A DNA stretch of 64,000 nt from Cadophora sp. MPI-SDFR-AT-0126. Its lineage: Eukaryota > Ascomycota > Leotiomycetes > Helotiales > Ploettnerulaceae. Location of the stretch: contig JAGMVK010000001.1 in NCBI GenBank assembly GCA_020747065.1, forward strand, positions 3,658,001 to 3,722,000, written 5' to 3'. Shown here one piece after another: positions 11,253 through 22,754 of the stretch (the first letter of the stretch is position 1; each line of letters starts with the position of its first letter). Position numbers and translations under genes: made by a program. The notes beneath the pieces were generated by a model, which worked only from the letters and a program-made list of their open reading frames with translations, was not told the DNA's origin and did not search any database.

Positions 11253-13998
11253 ATGAGTACATTGGCTGTAGAGCCTCCTGCCCATCTGGTCATCGGGACC
11301 GATGTCAAGAACCTGGTGGAGTATGATAAAGCATCTCCAATCTCGGATATTGCGGGACCATCAATGGAAGCAACTTCACTGCCTATGACTGTTGTCACAC
11401 AACCACTAAAAACTGCTCCAAGCTCATTGAAGCATGAAAGGAGGCAAAACGACATTGGAAACAAGCACATGTATCGAATCGAGTACGTCGATAACACTGG
11501 AACGGTAATAGCGGTAAAGAAAGGAGTCACACCGCCAGCTCACAAGCCTGACCCAGGTGAAGATGCTCCTGTTTTCGAGCTCATCAAAAGGGTAATGGTA
11601 TTTGCCAAAGGATCCAAGGTTAGCGACAAGGAAAAGAAGCCGACAGATGGGACGACTACATCAGATAGGAAGGACGATAAGCCTACGCGAGAAAAGGTGG
11701 ATGAACCCAATAGTAAGCATGGGGGAGCTCCGTCAAGCGGGACTCCCAAAGATGTCACCACCGGTTCCCGGCACCAATCGTCAGAAATGGCACCGGACAA
11801 TGAAGATGTCAAGCTGAAGGATTTTGATATATCACCCGAGGCCAATACCACTTGGTCGCTGAGAATTGTCTCCGAACATTTGATGAACGCCTTGAGAGCA
11901 GTTGTAGACTACTATCCGGGTCTCCAGCTCTTCTCGCACGATATTCGATTCGATGAGCCTTACAAGGAGTTGATACACCACATGGTGCAACTCGAAAAGT
12001 ACAAAGACAGTCAACCTGCAGACCATCCTGCCGAGTACCAAGCCACCTGCAAAGAGCACGTTGACGAGTTACTGAACTATCTCAAGGACAATTTTAGCGA
12101 GAAGCTTGAAGAGGAGTACATGCGACATAAGAGAGACATCCCGGTGTGTACATTCCCATATCTATGGCTTCTATTCAAGCCAGGAGAGGAGGTGTACCAC
12201 AACTGGGGCAACTCAATATTCTCGGTGTTCATTGTCGAGAGCGTCAGCGGTGGAGTGCTTGAAGGCACGCGGGCTATTGGCTTGAGAGTAATGTGCTTTC
12301 GGCTAGATTACAATTCCGAAGTTGTTGGAAGGGCCAGAATCATCGACGTCTTGCAGCCATTCGACGGAGAGAAGCCAATTCACGAATTGAAAATATTCCC
12401 AACTCGATTTTACAAAGAGGATTCGAAGAAGCAAGGATTCATTCCCCGTCAAGAACAGCTTCTCAGAAATGGGAAAGCATACTTCAAGTTCTGTAAGAGC
12501 GGGGGCCATTATATGATGCTAAAGGGCAGACCGGTTGTTATTGGGAAGGGTCAGAAACCAATGGTTCATGGCCGGGTTGTCATCGACATGGATCAATATT
12601 GGGCGGACCGCGACATGAAACCTATGCTACTAACCAGTGGTGGTAGTTTTGGTGACGATAGCGATGACGAAGATGATACAACTGCCAGAGCTGGATGCCG
12701 TTGTGTCCACTGTAGCAAGAAGCCACGACAGAGAAAAGGCAGAGACTGGACGAAATTCGACAATGTCGATCCGGATGGACCCGAACCACCAGACGACGAA
12801 CTGTTTTATCGACTTTGTAGAACAACGGTCTATGCATACTTACTCAAGGATCGAAAATGGGAATTGGTAAAAATTTCCGACCTTCACGAGATCGACTTCG
12901 ATGAACATTTGCTCGACTCTCTCGTTTTGCCTCCCGAGGTCAAGAGTACGGTTCAAGCCCTTGCCTGGAATGCTTCTCACAAAGCAGGAGACAGTTACAA
13001 CATCGACAATTACATTGGTGGGAAGGGAAATGGACAAATCATCCTCCTCCATGGTGCCCCAGGCGTGGGTAAAACGGCAACTGCTGGTGAGCAGAGCAAC
13101 TAAGCTCTACGAGATGATTGCTGAGTAAAACCTACACAGAATGCGTTGCAGAACTTGTGAAACGACCATTGATCTCGCTGACTTGCGGTGATCTTGGAAC
13201 ACATGTAACGACAGTTGAAGCGACCCTCAGAAAGTACATGTCATGGGGCGAGATATGGAATGGTGTGGTGAGTATAGCGATTCAATATAGATATTGACCC
13301 TAATATGGTCTGCAGGTCCTTCTCGACGAGGCTGATGTGTATCTTGAATCACGAACGCGAGGTGAAATCGAGAGGAATGCTTTGGTTTCTGTATTTCTTC
13401 GTGAGCTCGAGCGGTATCAGGGAATAATGTTCCTAACCACGAATCGGATCGGGACTTTCGACGATGCATTTCTATCCCGGATCCACGTCGGCCTCCTATA
13501 CAAAGCCTTGTCTGATGGAGATAGGGAGAAAGTTTGGACGAACAACTTTGAAAGACTCCAAAGAGAGACCAGAGATCCTCCGGTAAATGTCCACAGCAAT
13601 GCAGAGAATTATGTTACAGGTAACTGGAAGAAAGATGGGACGGTACAGGAAGACCTGATCAATATCAAGTGGAACGGTCGGGAGATACACAATGGTATAT
13701 GACTCTGCTCAAGCCCAAAAGAGGTGTTAAATTTGCTAACATTGCTTGCGAAGCCTTACAAACAGCAGTGGCCCTTGCATCATATGAGACAAATGGTGAC
13801 AAGAAACAAGGTAACGCAAAGAGGCCAGTCGTTCTCCGAGCAGAACACATCCAAAGTGTAGTCAAGATGTCCAACCAGTTCAAAATCTTCATCAACGATA
13901 CCAAGAAGAATGGAGATGAGGATGCTCGCGCGCGAAACGAGCATCTCAGGGGCTCAGCAGATGGTGAACGCACAGCAATCAAAAGGAGGAATCAGTAG
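11253..13998 (+). CDS. AAA+ ATPase with N-terminal DUF7025 domain
   Basis: Four exons (11253-13086, 13140-13267, 13316-13694, 13754-13998) encode about 861 residues. A disordered, lysine- and aspartate-rich N-terminus (to about 190) precedes a DUF7025 region with FPYLWLLFKPGEEVY. An AAA module follows: Walker A GAPGVGKT near residue 604, Walker B VVLLDEAD near 656, sensor region FLTTNRIGTFDDAFLSRI, and a C-terminal helical lid (REIHNALQTAVALASYE) ending in a basic tail. The three introns (53, 48 and 59 nt) are supported because each restores a conserved motif. This large fungal family is expanded in moulds and its substrates are unknown; it probably remodels or unfolds proteins. A short cysteine cluster (CRCVHCSKK, near residue 483) is unusual. 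Its divergent partner is the STAND-like gene. Confidence 0.88.
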
Positions 13999-14911
13999 TC
14001 ACTTTTCATCCATTTGTGTCTAGTATCCGGTAGTGGTCTTAGTCGTTGAATTTACCTTTTTCTCTCTTCCAACGTGTTAGCGTCGCCATACGGCTCAGAT
14101 CAGCACCTCTCGCACCCAAGAATACGAGCCTTACCCAATTGCTAGTCTGAGACAACATCTACTGCTAATCAATGTCGTAAATTGCGCATCAAACATCAAT
14201 CTTGAGACAGTCTTCTGACTTTTCCCTAGTCGATCATCTTACTTCAGCTTACATATTTCTCAACTGCTCTCAATCTCAAGTGAATTTCTAGTTCAAGAGA
14301 TATGGTTTTCGCCCCGTGTACTTAGACCTCAAGAATGCTTTCGTGCCATTACCGAAAAATCGGTAACAAGTTTAGAACGCATGTTCCTGATCCGTGTCAG
14401 CTGAGTACGTGACTTCCATACTCCGCAGACGATCGAACGAATCCCTCCCCCCCTAAAGAATATTACTGGACTTTGGAAGATGCAATGGCGGGGCAGATTT
14501 ACCCCACCTTTAGCTGAAAGAAGCAGACAGCAGGGTGCCTTTCGCTAAGCTTACAGGGCAGCATCACCACCTTTTGGCTCTCACCAACAACGTGTTTAAT
14601 CAATCAGTTTCAAACTTTTACTTTTCTTGACACACGAGATGTAAAGCTATTCAGCATCGGTAAAATGGCGTTTAGTAATAGCTAGAATGCCAAGTGAATC
14701 TAATATCCTACTTTCGGACCCTCAATTCCTCGAATGTATGTCTTTATAAGCCTTCGGAGCTGAGTACGTGGCGGTGGCTGAACCACAGCTTTGTATTGCA
14801 ACTGCCAGCTGCGGAAAATTGCCAAGATACTCCGAAGCATCTCTCCAGCTCGTCACCTTTTCGATTGAGCAGCTTTTTCTCTCCAACTCGGTTCACACAT
14901 CACCTTCTCAG
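13999..14911. other. Intergenic, promoter of HET gene
   Basis: No coding frame of note lies in these 913 bases. A C-rich run (CCCTCCCCCCCTAAAG, near 14445) resembles a cluster of stress-response CCCCT elements upstream of the HET-domain gene. Although the frame of the next gene is open upstream to about 14768, there is no ATG before 14912. Confidence 0.5.
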
Positions 14912-16948
14912 ATGGAGTATCAATACTCTCCTCTCGGTACGAACCAATTTCGTCTCCTTACTCTCCACCCTGGAGCCTCGGATGCACAACGTGCCTCACA
15001 AGCAGAATCACCTATTTCCTGCACTTTGAGACCTTATCGTCGGGATCAAAGCCCTCCTTACTGTGCTCTATCCTACACTTGGGGCGATGCCATCATAAAG
15101 GTTCCTATTCTAGTGAATGACAGCACGCTACACGTTACGACAAACCTGTTCACGGCTCTGAAACACATTCGTGAAGACAATTCGCCCGTGACGTTATGGA
15201 TCGACGCAATCTGTATAAACCAAGAGGACGACGAGGAAAAGTCTTCACAGGTGAAGATGATGAGGGAGATTTATGACAACGCTGAGCACACAAGATCGTG
15301 GTTGGGGCCTGCTGAAGATGGGACCGATGCCGCCATGGCGGAGCTGGATCGCGTCGGCTCGTACATTATTCAGAGCGGCCTCATTGAACCAATGAAGGAA
15401 TTCTTCAGACTCTCTCCAACTGAAGTTGAGCGATACAAGGTGCTGGAAAGCAAGATCAAAGAGGGGCTGGCTCCACTCGTCGTCCAAGCGGTTGAGAATA
15501 CGTCCCAGACATTCGCCTTCATTCAAAACGCCTGCGGCGTTCTCTCGCGGAGTTATTGGAAGCGTGTGTGGATCCTACAGGAGCTTATTGTATCTCCTCA
15601 AATTATTTTCCAGTGTGGGAAGTCTACCATTGAGTTCCCGAAACTATATGCGAGTGTGTGCTACATGCATCTACTCGGCACCCAAATCATTACGCGGGAA
15701 CTAGAAAGGATAGGAGGATTAAAGAACCTCGATGCAGAATCAACCGCAACGTTTAACTTTGCCATATCATTGAGCACACAAACAGATCGGATGTCGAATA
15801 GCACTAAACTCTTTGGCGCCAGACTGAGGTATCAAGGAGACGCTGCCGCCGTGACTTCGGAAGCATCTCAGTATTCGAAATTGGGAAGCAGCATGTTCGA
15901 ACTATTAGCTAGAATTCATGTCTCGGGTGCCACCAAGACCTTTTGCGGAGCCACAAACCCGAGAGACAGAATCTTTGCTCTCCTTGGAATAGCAAATGAC
16001 AGAGCACGGCTTGGAATTGAGCCTGAATACGACCAGTCCAAGACGTGCTCGGAAATCTATACTCATGGAGCTCGTGCTATCATCCAGTCTGGGCAAGTCG
16101 ACCTTCTGGCTCTATCTCAACCTCAGGGTAGAGAGACCGATATGCCATCTTGGGCTCCTGATTGGCGTGCAGAGTGGATCTTGAGACCTTCTGGACAGCT
16201 GCCATGGGATTCGGCGTTCAACGCATTCTCTGTGACCACAGAATCTCTTGATCTTAGCACACTCAAAGTGAGTTTAGAGAGCTCACCAGATCAGATACGA
16301 TTCCGTGGATATACAGTTGATGTTATCGAAGAAGTAGGAAGAGAATGGACTCCACCCTACCTCGAAGGATATTCCGGCGAATCGGATGCTTCTCTAATCT
16401 CAGCTTACCTGACGGATATCACAAACTTCTGCACAAGATCCGAGGAGAAGATTACTGAATCTCAGAAAAACATCTACGCCAACCACTCCGATCGCATTTC
16501 AGCCCCTAAGCGTATTCCAGTTGCAGATCAGGAGGAGTACGGGACAGGTTTCATCAGAAGAGCTGGCAAGGATTCTGATGAGGGTTATGATCATGTCAAG
16601 CAACACTCCATGATTGTCATGGCGAATGATGCTGCGGGGATTACGCCAGAGCAAGTGCAACATTTCACTCATCCTCTAAGAGCTTCGTACAGCAACATGA
16701 TGAACTGGCAGCGTGATCGACGGCCTTTCCTCTCCGACAAGGGATATGCGGGACTGGCACCGCTTCATGCACAGGCAGGAGATGTGATTGTTGTCTTTGA
16801 GAATGCAAAATTTCCTTACGTTTTGCGAGACAATGGGAACGGGACATGTACATTCGTTGGGGAGGCATATGTTCACGGGATCATGTATGGGGAGTACGTT
16901 GAGGGCAAGACTGCAGGCGATGCTTTGATGACTTTCATTCTAGTTTAA
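14912..16948 (+). CDS. HET-domain heterokaryon incompatibility protein
   Basis: A single-exon gene of about 678 residues. The ATG at 14912 opens with MEYQYSPLGTNQFRLLTLHPG, the typical start of fungal HET proteins. The HET signature blocks follow in order: PPYCALSYTWGD (about residues 47-58), LWIDAICINQEDDEEKSSQV (about 95-114) and the block containing TRSWLGPAEDGTD. A later NPRDRIFALLGIA block is the common second HET motif. The C-terminal third carries the usual degenerate GRRPF/GYAGLAP-like segment. HET domains trigger regulated cell death when unlike nuclei fuse, and are TIR-related in fold. Partners are unknown. It is the fourth member of the recognition-type gene group at 6.8-17 kb. Confidence 0.92.
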   Translation: MEYQYSPLGTNQFRLLTLHPGASDAQRASQAESPISCTLRPYRRDQSPPYCALSYTWGDAIIKVPILVNDSTLHVTTNLFTALKHIREDNSPVTLWIDAICINQEDDEEKSSQVKMMREIYDNAEHTRSWLGPAEDGTDAAMAELDRVGSYIIQSGLIEPMKEFFRLSPTEVERYKVLESKIKEGLAPLVVQAVENTSQTFAFIQNACGVLSRSYWKRVWILQELIVSPQIIFQCGKSTIEFPKLYASVCYMHLLGTQIITRELERIGGLKNLDAESTATFNFAISLSTQTDRMSNSTKLFGARLRYQGDAAAVTSEASQYSKLGSSMFELLARIHVSGATKTFCGATNPRDRIFALLGIANDRARLGIEPEYDQSKTCSEIYTHGARAIIQSGQVDLLALSQPQGRETDMPSWAPDWRAEWILRPSGQLPWDSAFNAFSVTTESLDLSTLKVSLESSPDQIRFRGYTVDVIEEVGREWTPPYLEGYSGESDASLISAYLTDITNFCTRSEEKITESQKNIYANHSDRISAPKRIPVADQEEYGTGFIRRAGKDSDEGYDHVKQHSMIVMANDAAGITPEQVQHFTHPLRASYSNMMNWQRDRRPFLSDKGYAGLAPLHAQAGDVIVVFENAKFPYVLRDNGNGTCTFVGEAYVHGIMYGEYVEGKTAGDALMTFILV

Positions 16949-17794
16949 TGGTTTGGTTGCCATAGTTTTACTACACAGTATTCTCATCATAGCCAAAATT
17001 GCAGCATATTCTTTTCATATCAACCTCCTCCCGTCCTGGATTCCCAGCTGAAACGCTTTGTATTGACCAAAACCCTTTTATTTCCCTTGGCTCTTATGCC
17101 CTTCCATCTTCGACAACAATCCTTGGATTGACCTTCTTTGTGCTAGCCGCCCGCGGATCTCTTCCTTAGATTCCATGTTCTCTCTTCGTTCCTTCATCTT
17201 GCGTTGTATGCAGGGATAGACAATTACATCGACAGTGAAAGGGAATGACCCAATGATTCGTAGACGCAATAGAAAGGCCAAAAATTCGAGTTAATATCAA
17301 GGAACGCCTTTCCCAGAGTCTCTTTAATGAAACAAGATTGACTCACTCGGAAGGAGCACACGTCAATCGCTTAGATACCAACACAACAGATTTCCCAGTT
17401 GAGCGTCGACTTCTTATATCCTCCCACCATCAAACACAACTTACGTCTAATTGGCTGAAAAGATCCTTCAATCTGTCTGTATATATCGCTATTACCCCTC
17501 CTGCTATCCAATGCGGTGCTTTGAAGTTGAAGTGCTGTTCTGCTTCCAAAGGGGTGGCGACCAAGGCGCGCTGAAGTAGATCCTGGTGCCTGACTTTAGG
17601 TTTGCTGATCAAGTTGGGATAGACGGCACTTAAGGATTGGCCTTCCTCTGGACGTCAAAGACAGCTGAAGACATGGCCAATATTTGTCGCAGCACGTAAA
17701 AGGCGGCAATAGTCACTTGCGTGCTTCAAGTGCAGTCACTAAGTACCTTACTGCCGACAGCGATCGATAGTTCTGGCCTTCGAGTCCTGCACTT
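16949..17794. other. Intergenic between convergent genes
   Basis: These 846 bases lie between the 3' ends of the HET gene and the rhodopsin-fold gene. Short frames on both strands show no recognisable protein. No repeat was seen. Confidence 0.5.
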
Positions 17795-19253
17795 TCAAGT
17801 GTCTATAATGAGACAGTTAGAAATACGAAATCCACTAGACCTGGATCGACTGTTCGTACCTTTTGAGCCTCCGCAACTCCCGACATCCGGCTCTGGTGTG
17901 GTTCCATCTCTCGCAACAGACCACTGGACCTTCTTCACAATTATTCCTTGCTGACTCTCACTTGTTCCTAGGCTTTCTCTCCTACTTTCGCAACTCCCGC
18001 CGGTAGCCGTAGTGTGACTTTCTCCTGCTCCGTATGGTCTGAAAAAGTTAAAGTCCACTGCGGATGGTAGGCCCGCTTCCAAGCGACTTCTCCTCTTGCT
18101 AGTACTACTCAAAGAGCTCAACGGGTAGCTGTTCGGTCTTGGAGGTCCCATCTCCTTCGTGAAAGGTTTGAGGAATGCTCCCAGAAGCGCGAAGGTGCAT
18201 GCCATAATGCTGAAATCCAGTTCGGCTTGAGCCCACACGGAGGGGTATACACCGTTGAGCGTTGGATCGGCGGATCGCAGCACGTAAAGCACTGAGGCAA
18301 GGCGAACGGCAGAGAATGCTATTGTACTGGCGAAAAGGATTGTAAGCGACGAAATATGCAAAGAGGGTGTTGGCTCAAAAGAAGCACCTACGGCAGACGG
18401 ATTGCAAAGGCAAGGATAACAATACTCTTCAAAAGTCTCGACATCCGGACGCCATAGATCAGCGATATACAGCTCCCAAAGAGGGCTACTTCGGTGAAGA
18501 TATCTACTGCGCATATAGTTTTTGCTCGGGCAGGCTGTAAAGTGTCAGCTTTAATGGCAAAAAGCCTTGCGGTATAGCAGCAAAACCAACTCACAATATT
18601 GTAGCATTTTGATGGCAAATCAATCAATGCATGCCCTGGCTTGCACCCAATGGTTACAAGTAGTATCGCCATTACTGCCCAAACAGCTGACAAGCTAAGA
18701 ATTACCCAAAGCAGCTTTGCGTGATTTGGATTCGGTGTAAGACGTTTATAGAGGAATATAACGGCTGCTTTTGAGAAAAACAATCCCACGATATATAGTA
18801 TAGTACTTTTGAAGACAGTCTGGTCGACATTAGTGTTCTACATACGAGATGAATTAAGAGAATCACAGGCAAGAAGGGGTCCCTACATTTCCGATACGGT
18901 TGAAATCGTCATGGTTCAATAGAAACCTAGTTTTCCCGTATCCATCTCTGACACATGTATAAACAAAGGCAGATCTTGTGATGGACAGAATCTGAATCAG
19001 AAGCGTGTCAGCAACCTTGCTCGTGAAAGAAATCCTGCTCTTGAACGATGGGACGAGAAAATCGTACTGTTGCAATGGTGAGACACCAATCATCCCGTTT
19101 CCAAGGTCCATTGATGGTGAGTCGAATGTAAAGGCGTAAGAGAGAACATATAATAATCGATGCCAGGAGAAAAGTAATAACAACTATCACCAGACCAGCC
19201 TTGTCTGTGTCCGTTATTACATACGCAGGAGGGGTGATGGTGAGGTTTGCCAT
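17795..19253 (-). CDS. Seven-span integral membrane protein, fungal rhodopsin-domain family
   Basis: Five exons (19253-19068, 19015-18887, 18837-18595, 18534-18392, 18326-17795) give about 410 residues; each of the four introns is 49-65 nt with good borders. Seven hydrophobic segments fit the fungal rhodopsin-domain family (PF20684). Typical features are WKRDDWCLTIAT after span 2, a first-loop GYGKT, KAAVIFLYKRL in a middle span, and VWAQAELDFSIMACTFALLGAF near span 7. The last about 130 residues are a serine- and arginine-rich cytosolic tail. Members include CFEM/SAT-type plasma-membrane proteins, a few linked to signalling, with most uncharacterised. No retinal-binding lysine motif was identified, so a light-sensing role is not suggested. 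Confidence 0.85.
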
Positions 19254-20661
19254 TGCGTAGATAAATTGAACATCTGTAATGGAGGAAATGCGGAAGTTGC
19301 ATCAAGACTCATTGATAAGTGGGCTGAGCAACTCATGCCCTATTCTTCAGACTTCTCGACAGTGACGGCTGTGGGCCAAAGACTCTCTTCAGATGTGGGC
19401 AGAAAAAGTCTTCAAAGGTGCGCAGAACATGTGCAAACTAAATATCGATCGTTACTTCACACCTCGGAAAGCTGCACAATCAGCCACAGCCAAATACTGC
19501 CTCTCGCCCGACATATCGGCCCCAAGTCCGCCCTACCCAAGAAGCTAATTGTCTCGTTTGTTTTTGCTCCTCTTAAAGTCTTTGCAGCTCGGCGAAGTTG
19601 TCTCAATTTCCACAGATGTGCCTAGCCTCTACATCAGTGCGCCGGATCGGGAGGACTGACCCCCCCGAGGTTGGGGAATGCTGGACCGAGAAGTTGAGGA
19701 ATGCTGGACATCGTCATAGCGTTGTAGCTAAAGCTTTGGAAAATCCCTGTATATTATGCGAGCGAATGGAATTCAATCTCAACTACGGTCTAACATCAAT
19801 ACCTTAGTGATAGGAATGTGGCCATGTGAGACTGGGCTTCAGCAAGGCTTCCAGAACAGAAGATCTCTGGCACTTTCTTCTTGAGCGAATGCAAACATCT
19901 GGACTTTACTCATATTTAACAGCAGGAAATGAAGCCACGCACGTATTACCGACGCCGATGTTCAGCTCGGCCTGTATGCTAAAATCTTGGGGGTCAATAT
20001 AATCTATTATTTAGCCAAACCTACCATTCCTTGAAACAAACTCTTACAAATCGCCCACACTTCTTGGACGCGAACGAGCCAATTAATCTTCCATTTCTTT
20101 AAGCAGTGCACAGATCACCGCGAACGCTGCTTCGCTTCCCTTCCAGGCTTCCATGGTAGTATATTTCATGACATCTTCGAGTTGAAAATCGAGCGGGAAA
20201 CTCATTGTTCTTGCATTTCGGCACACGTAGCAACATCTCGAACACATGACCTGAGACAACAAGGCCTAGGGCGTGTCGATAATTCATACTGTAGATGTCT
20301 AAACGTCAAGGGATCTTTGATCGAAGAACACGCCACTAGCTTGATACACATCTAGAGGTATGAAGAGCCCATCAGATATCTTGTGACAAGAAGAACTGAA
20401 GCTTTACGACCACTTATCCTAGCATCAGACCAAAAGACTGGAGCCTGGCTTGAAGATTCTAACTTCATGAACAACCCGAAAATCTGAATTCAGTGTATCC
20501 TGTGGCAAAATTACATCCTAGCCTTACTCCCGCACATTTCCCGAAATTCTCCTTGTCGCGCATCGTTCGTCTCTCTTCCGACAGGCATCGATCTTTGAAT
20601 ACCGTCTCCGGGGCCCACCGATCACTGATCTCCACGATCCGAGATCAAGTACACTTTAGAG
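19254..20661. other. Intergenic; one short direct repeat
   Basis: This 1.4-kb gap separates the rhodopsin-fold gene start from the permease start. It holds no convincing gene. A two-copy direct repeat is present at 19667-19709 (listed separately). The part nearest 20661 is the permease promoter. Confidence 0.5.
19667..19709. repeat. Two-copy direct repeat, period 23
   Basis: Two imperfect copies of GTTGGGGAATGCTGGAC (second copy GTTGAGGAATGCTGGAC) sit in tandem. The neighbouring seven-C run suggests slippage-prone sequence. No function is evident. Confidence 0.6.
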
Positions 20662-22455
20662 ATGGCAACAGTCATTGAACAAATGAACCAATTTCGACCC
20701 GAAGACCATTGGCCAGACATGACTTCCAAAACGGAGACTTTCGAGGAACATGTCGATATACGGGCTTTCCCGGAGGATGATCACTATCATGGACACCTCG
20801 GGTCAACAAGATTCGATAGACGCGATATGGAGAGGATGGGCAAGGTTCAGGAGCTGAGGGTAAGTTGTCTTCCATCTTCACTTCACATCATGGCCAGATC
20901 CACTGATCTTGCTGTAGAGAAATTTTCGTCCACTATCCGCTTTGAGCTTTGTCGTGATTTTGCAAGGAACATGGGAGTACGTTTTAACGTAAGAATAGAT
21001 CACAGCTTGATGTTTGTGGGTTGAAGCTCACGCCACTACTAGCGCAACAACTCAGGGACTCGTTGATGGCGGGGTAGCTGGTTTGATCTGGTCCTACGTG
21101 TGGACATTCGTCGGAATGGGACTCATCATCCTTTCCCTCGCCGAAATGGCTTCCATGGCACCCACATCGGGCGGCCAATATCACTGGATCTCAGAGTTTG
21201 CACCCCCGCGTTACCAACAGTTCCTAAGTCACTCCATGGGTTGGATGTCCACACTTTCATGGCAAGCTGGAAATGCCTCTGGCCCGTTCCTGGTCGGGAC
21301 ATTGATTCAATCCCTTATATCCGTCAATTATCCAGATTATGAAGAAACAAGATGGCAGGGCACACTGTTTGTGTTCGCCGTCACATCCGTCGTATGGGTA
21401 ATGAATGTATGGGGATCGCGAGCTATGCCGGTATTTCAAAATCTCATGTTAATTATACATATCGGTGGCTTTCTGGCTATTGTTATTGTATTCTGGGTTC
21501 TCGCTCCTCATAACTCTGCCGAGGTAGTATTCACGAGGTTCACAAACGATGGAGGCTGGAACTCAATGGGGTTGAGCTTGATGGTCGGTCAAATATCTGC
21601 ACTCTTATGCTTGATCAGTAAGATTGGCTTTAACTTCTCGAAGATATGTACTAACCTCGATCAGGTTCTGACGCAGCCGCTCATATGTCGGAAGAGATCA
21701 AAGATGCAGGCACGACGGTTCCTCAAGCCATCCTCAATTCGTACCTCCTGAATGGGGGACTCGGCTTTATCTTCTTGGTCTCCTTCATGTTTTGCATGAC
21801 CAACGTCAACGACGCTCTGAAAGACCCGACCGGTTATCCATTCATCTGGGTATTTCGTCAAACGGTTGCGAAATCTGGTCTGAACGGCCTCTCGTCCATT
21901 GTCATTGTTCTGCTTTTTGCTGGAACGCTCTCATTCAGTCTTTCCACGTCACGTCAGACATGGGCTTTTGCTCGAGATGGCGGATTACCATTCTCTCGAT
22001 GGATCGCCCGAGTGAATCCGGAACTGAAAATACCGGCGAATGCAGTCTCCGTCACCTGCCTCATCACCGTCCTCCTCTCGCTCATCAATATAGGCTCTGA
22101 TGTGGCTTTCAACGCTATTATCTCGCTCAACTTAATATCTTTGATGATCACGTACGTTGTCTCTATTGGGTGTGTCTTGTATCGACGTTGGACCCACCCT
22201 GAGCTCCTACCCAGAGCGAGATGGAGTTTAGGACGATGGGGTGTCCTCGTTAATTTTGGGGCATTCTTATACTCATGTTCCATGTTTTTCTGGTGCTCCT
22301 GGCCAAACTCTACACCAGTTGACGTGGTATCTTTCAATTGGGGTTTTGTTATGTTCCTCGGTGTAGTAATTGTCAGTCTGCTGGATTTTGTGTTCAGAGC
22401 AAGGAAGGTTTTCAAAGGCCCAGTGGTTACTGTGCAAGGATGGAGAATTGATTAA
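20662..22455 (+). CDS. APC-family amino acid/GABA or choline permease
   Basis: Four exons (20662-20859, 20918-20988, 21043-21617, 21665-22455) encode about 544 residues. The N-terminal 80 residues are cytosolic and charged. After splicing, the first span region reads LSFVVILQGTWEYVL, then TATTQGLVDGGVAGLIWSYV, the signature of the GABA/choline (Uga4/Hnm1-like) subfamily. About twelve membrane spans follow. The cytosolic MSEEIKDAGTTVPQAI loop is the consensus amphipathic motif of APC transporters. The exons were fixed by these motifs. Likely role: proton-coupled uptake of GABA, choline or another amino acid at the plasma membrane. The substrate cannot be set by sequence. It is convergent with the NmrA-like gene. 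Confidence 0.9.
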
Positions 22456-22573
22456 GACTGCATCATTGTAAAGGCAGGCGAAGGTCTCAACACCAATAGC
22501 CAAGCGCATCAACGTCATACAGTACCCTGCCAAGTATCGATGAATCAAAGCGAAAGCAAGTTCTATTGCCCAA

Positions 22574-22693
22574 ACATGTCGTTGCTGTTGTAAAGTCCTT
22601 GCTGCAATACTTCTAGAAACATGGGTGACCTAGACATGTCCTTGCTGTTGCAAAGTAACCACTGAAACGCTTCTACAAACATAGATGACCTAG
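22574..22693. repeat. Tandem duplication, two 60-bp units
   Basis: Unit 1 (22574-22633) and unit 2 (22634-22693) both begin ACATGTC.TTGCTGTTG and end in GATGACCTAG or GGTGACCTAG, with about 80 percent identity in between. The repeat lies in the 300-bp gap between the 3' ends of the permease and the NmrA-like gene. It is a local duplication that has since diverged. Confidence 0.8.
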
Positions 22694-22754
22694 AAGCAAG
22701 CTACCCAATCCACCATCCATTTGTTGACTTGGTTGATCGAACCCCCCTTTTCCA

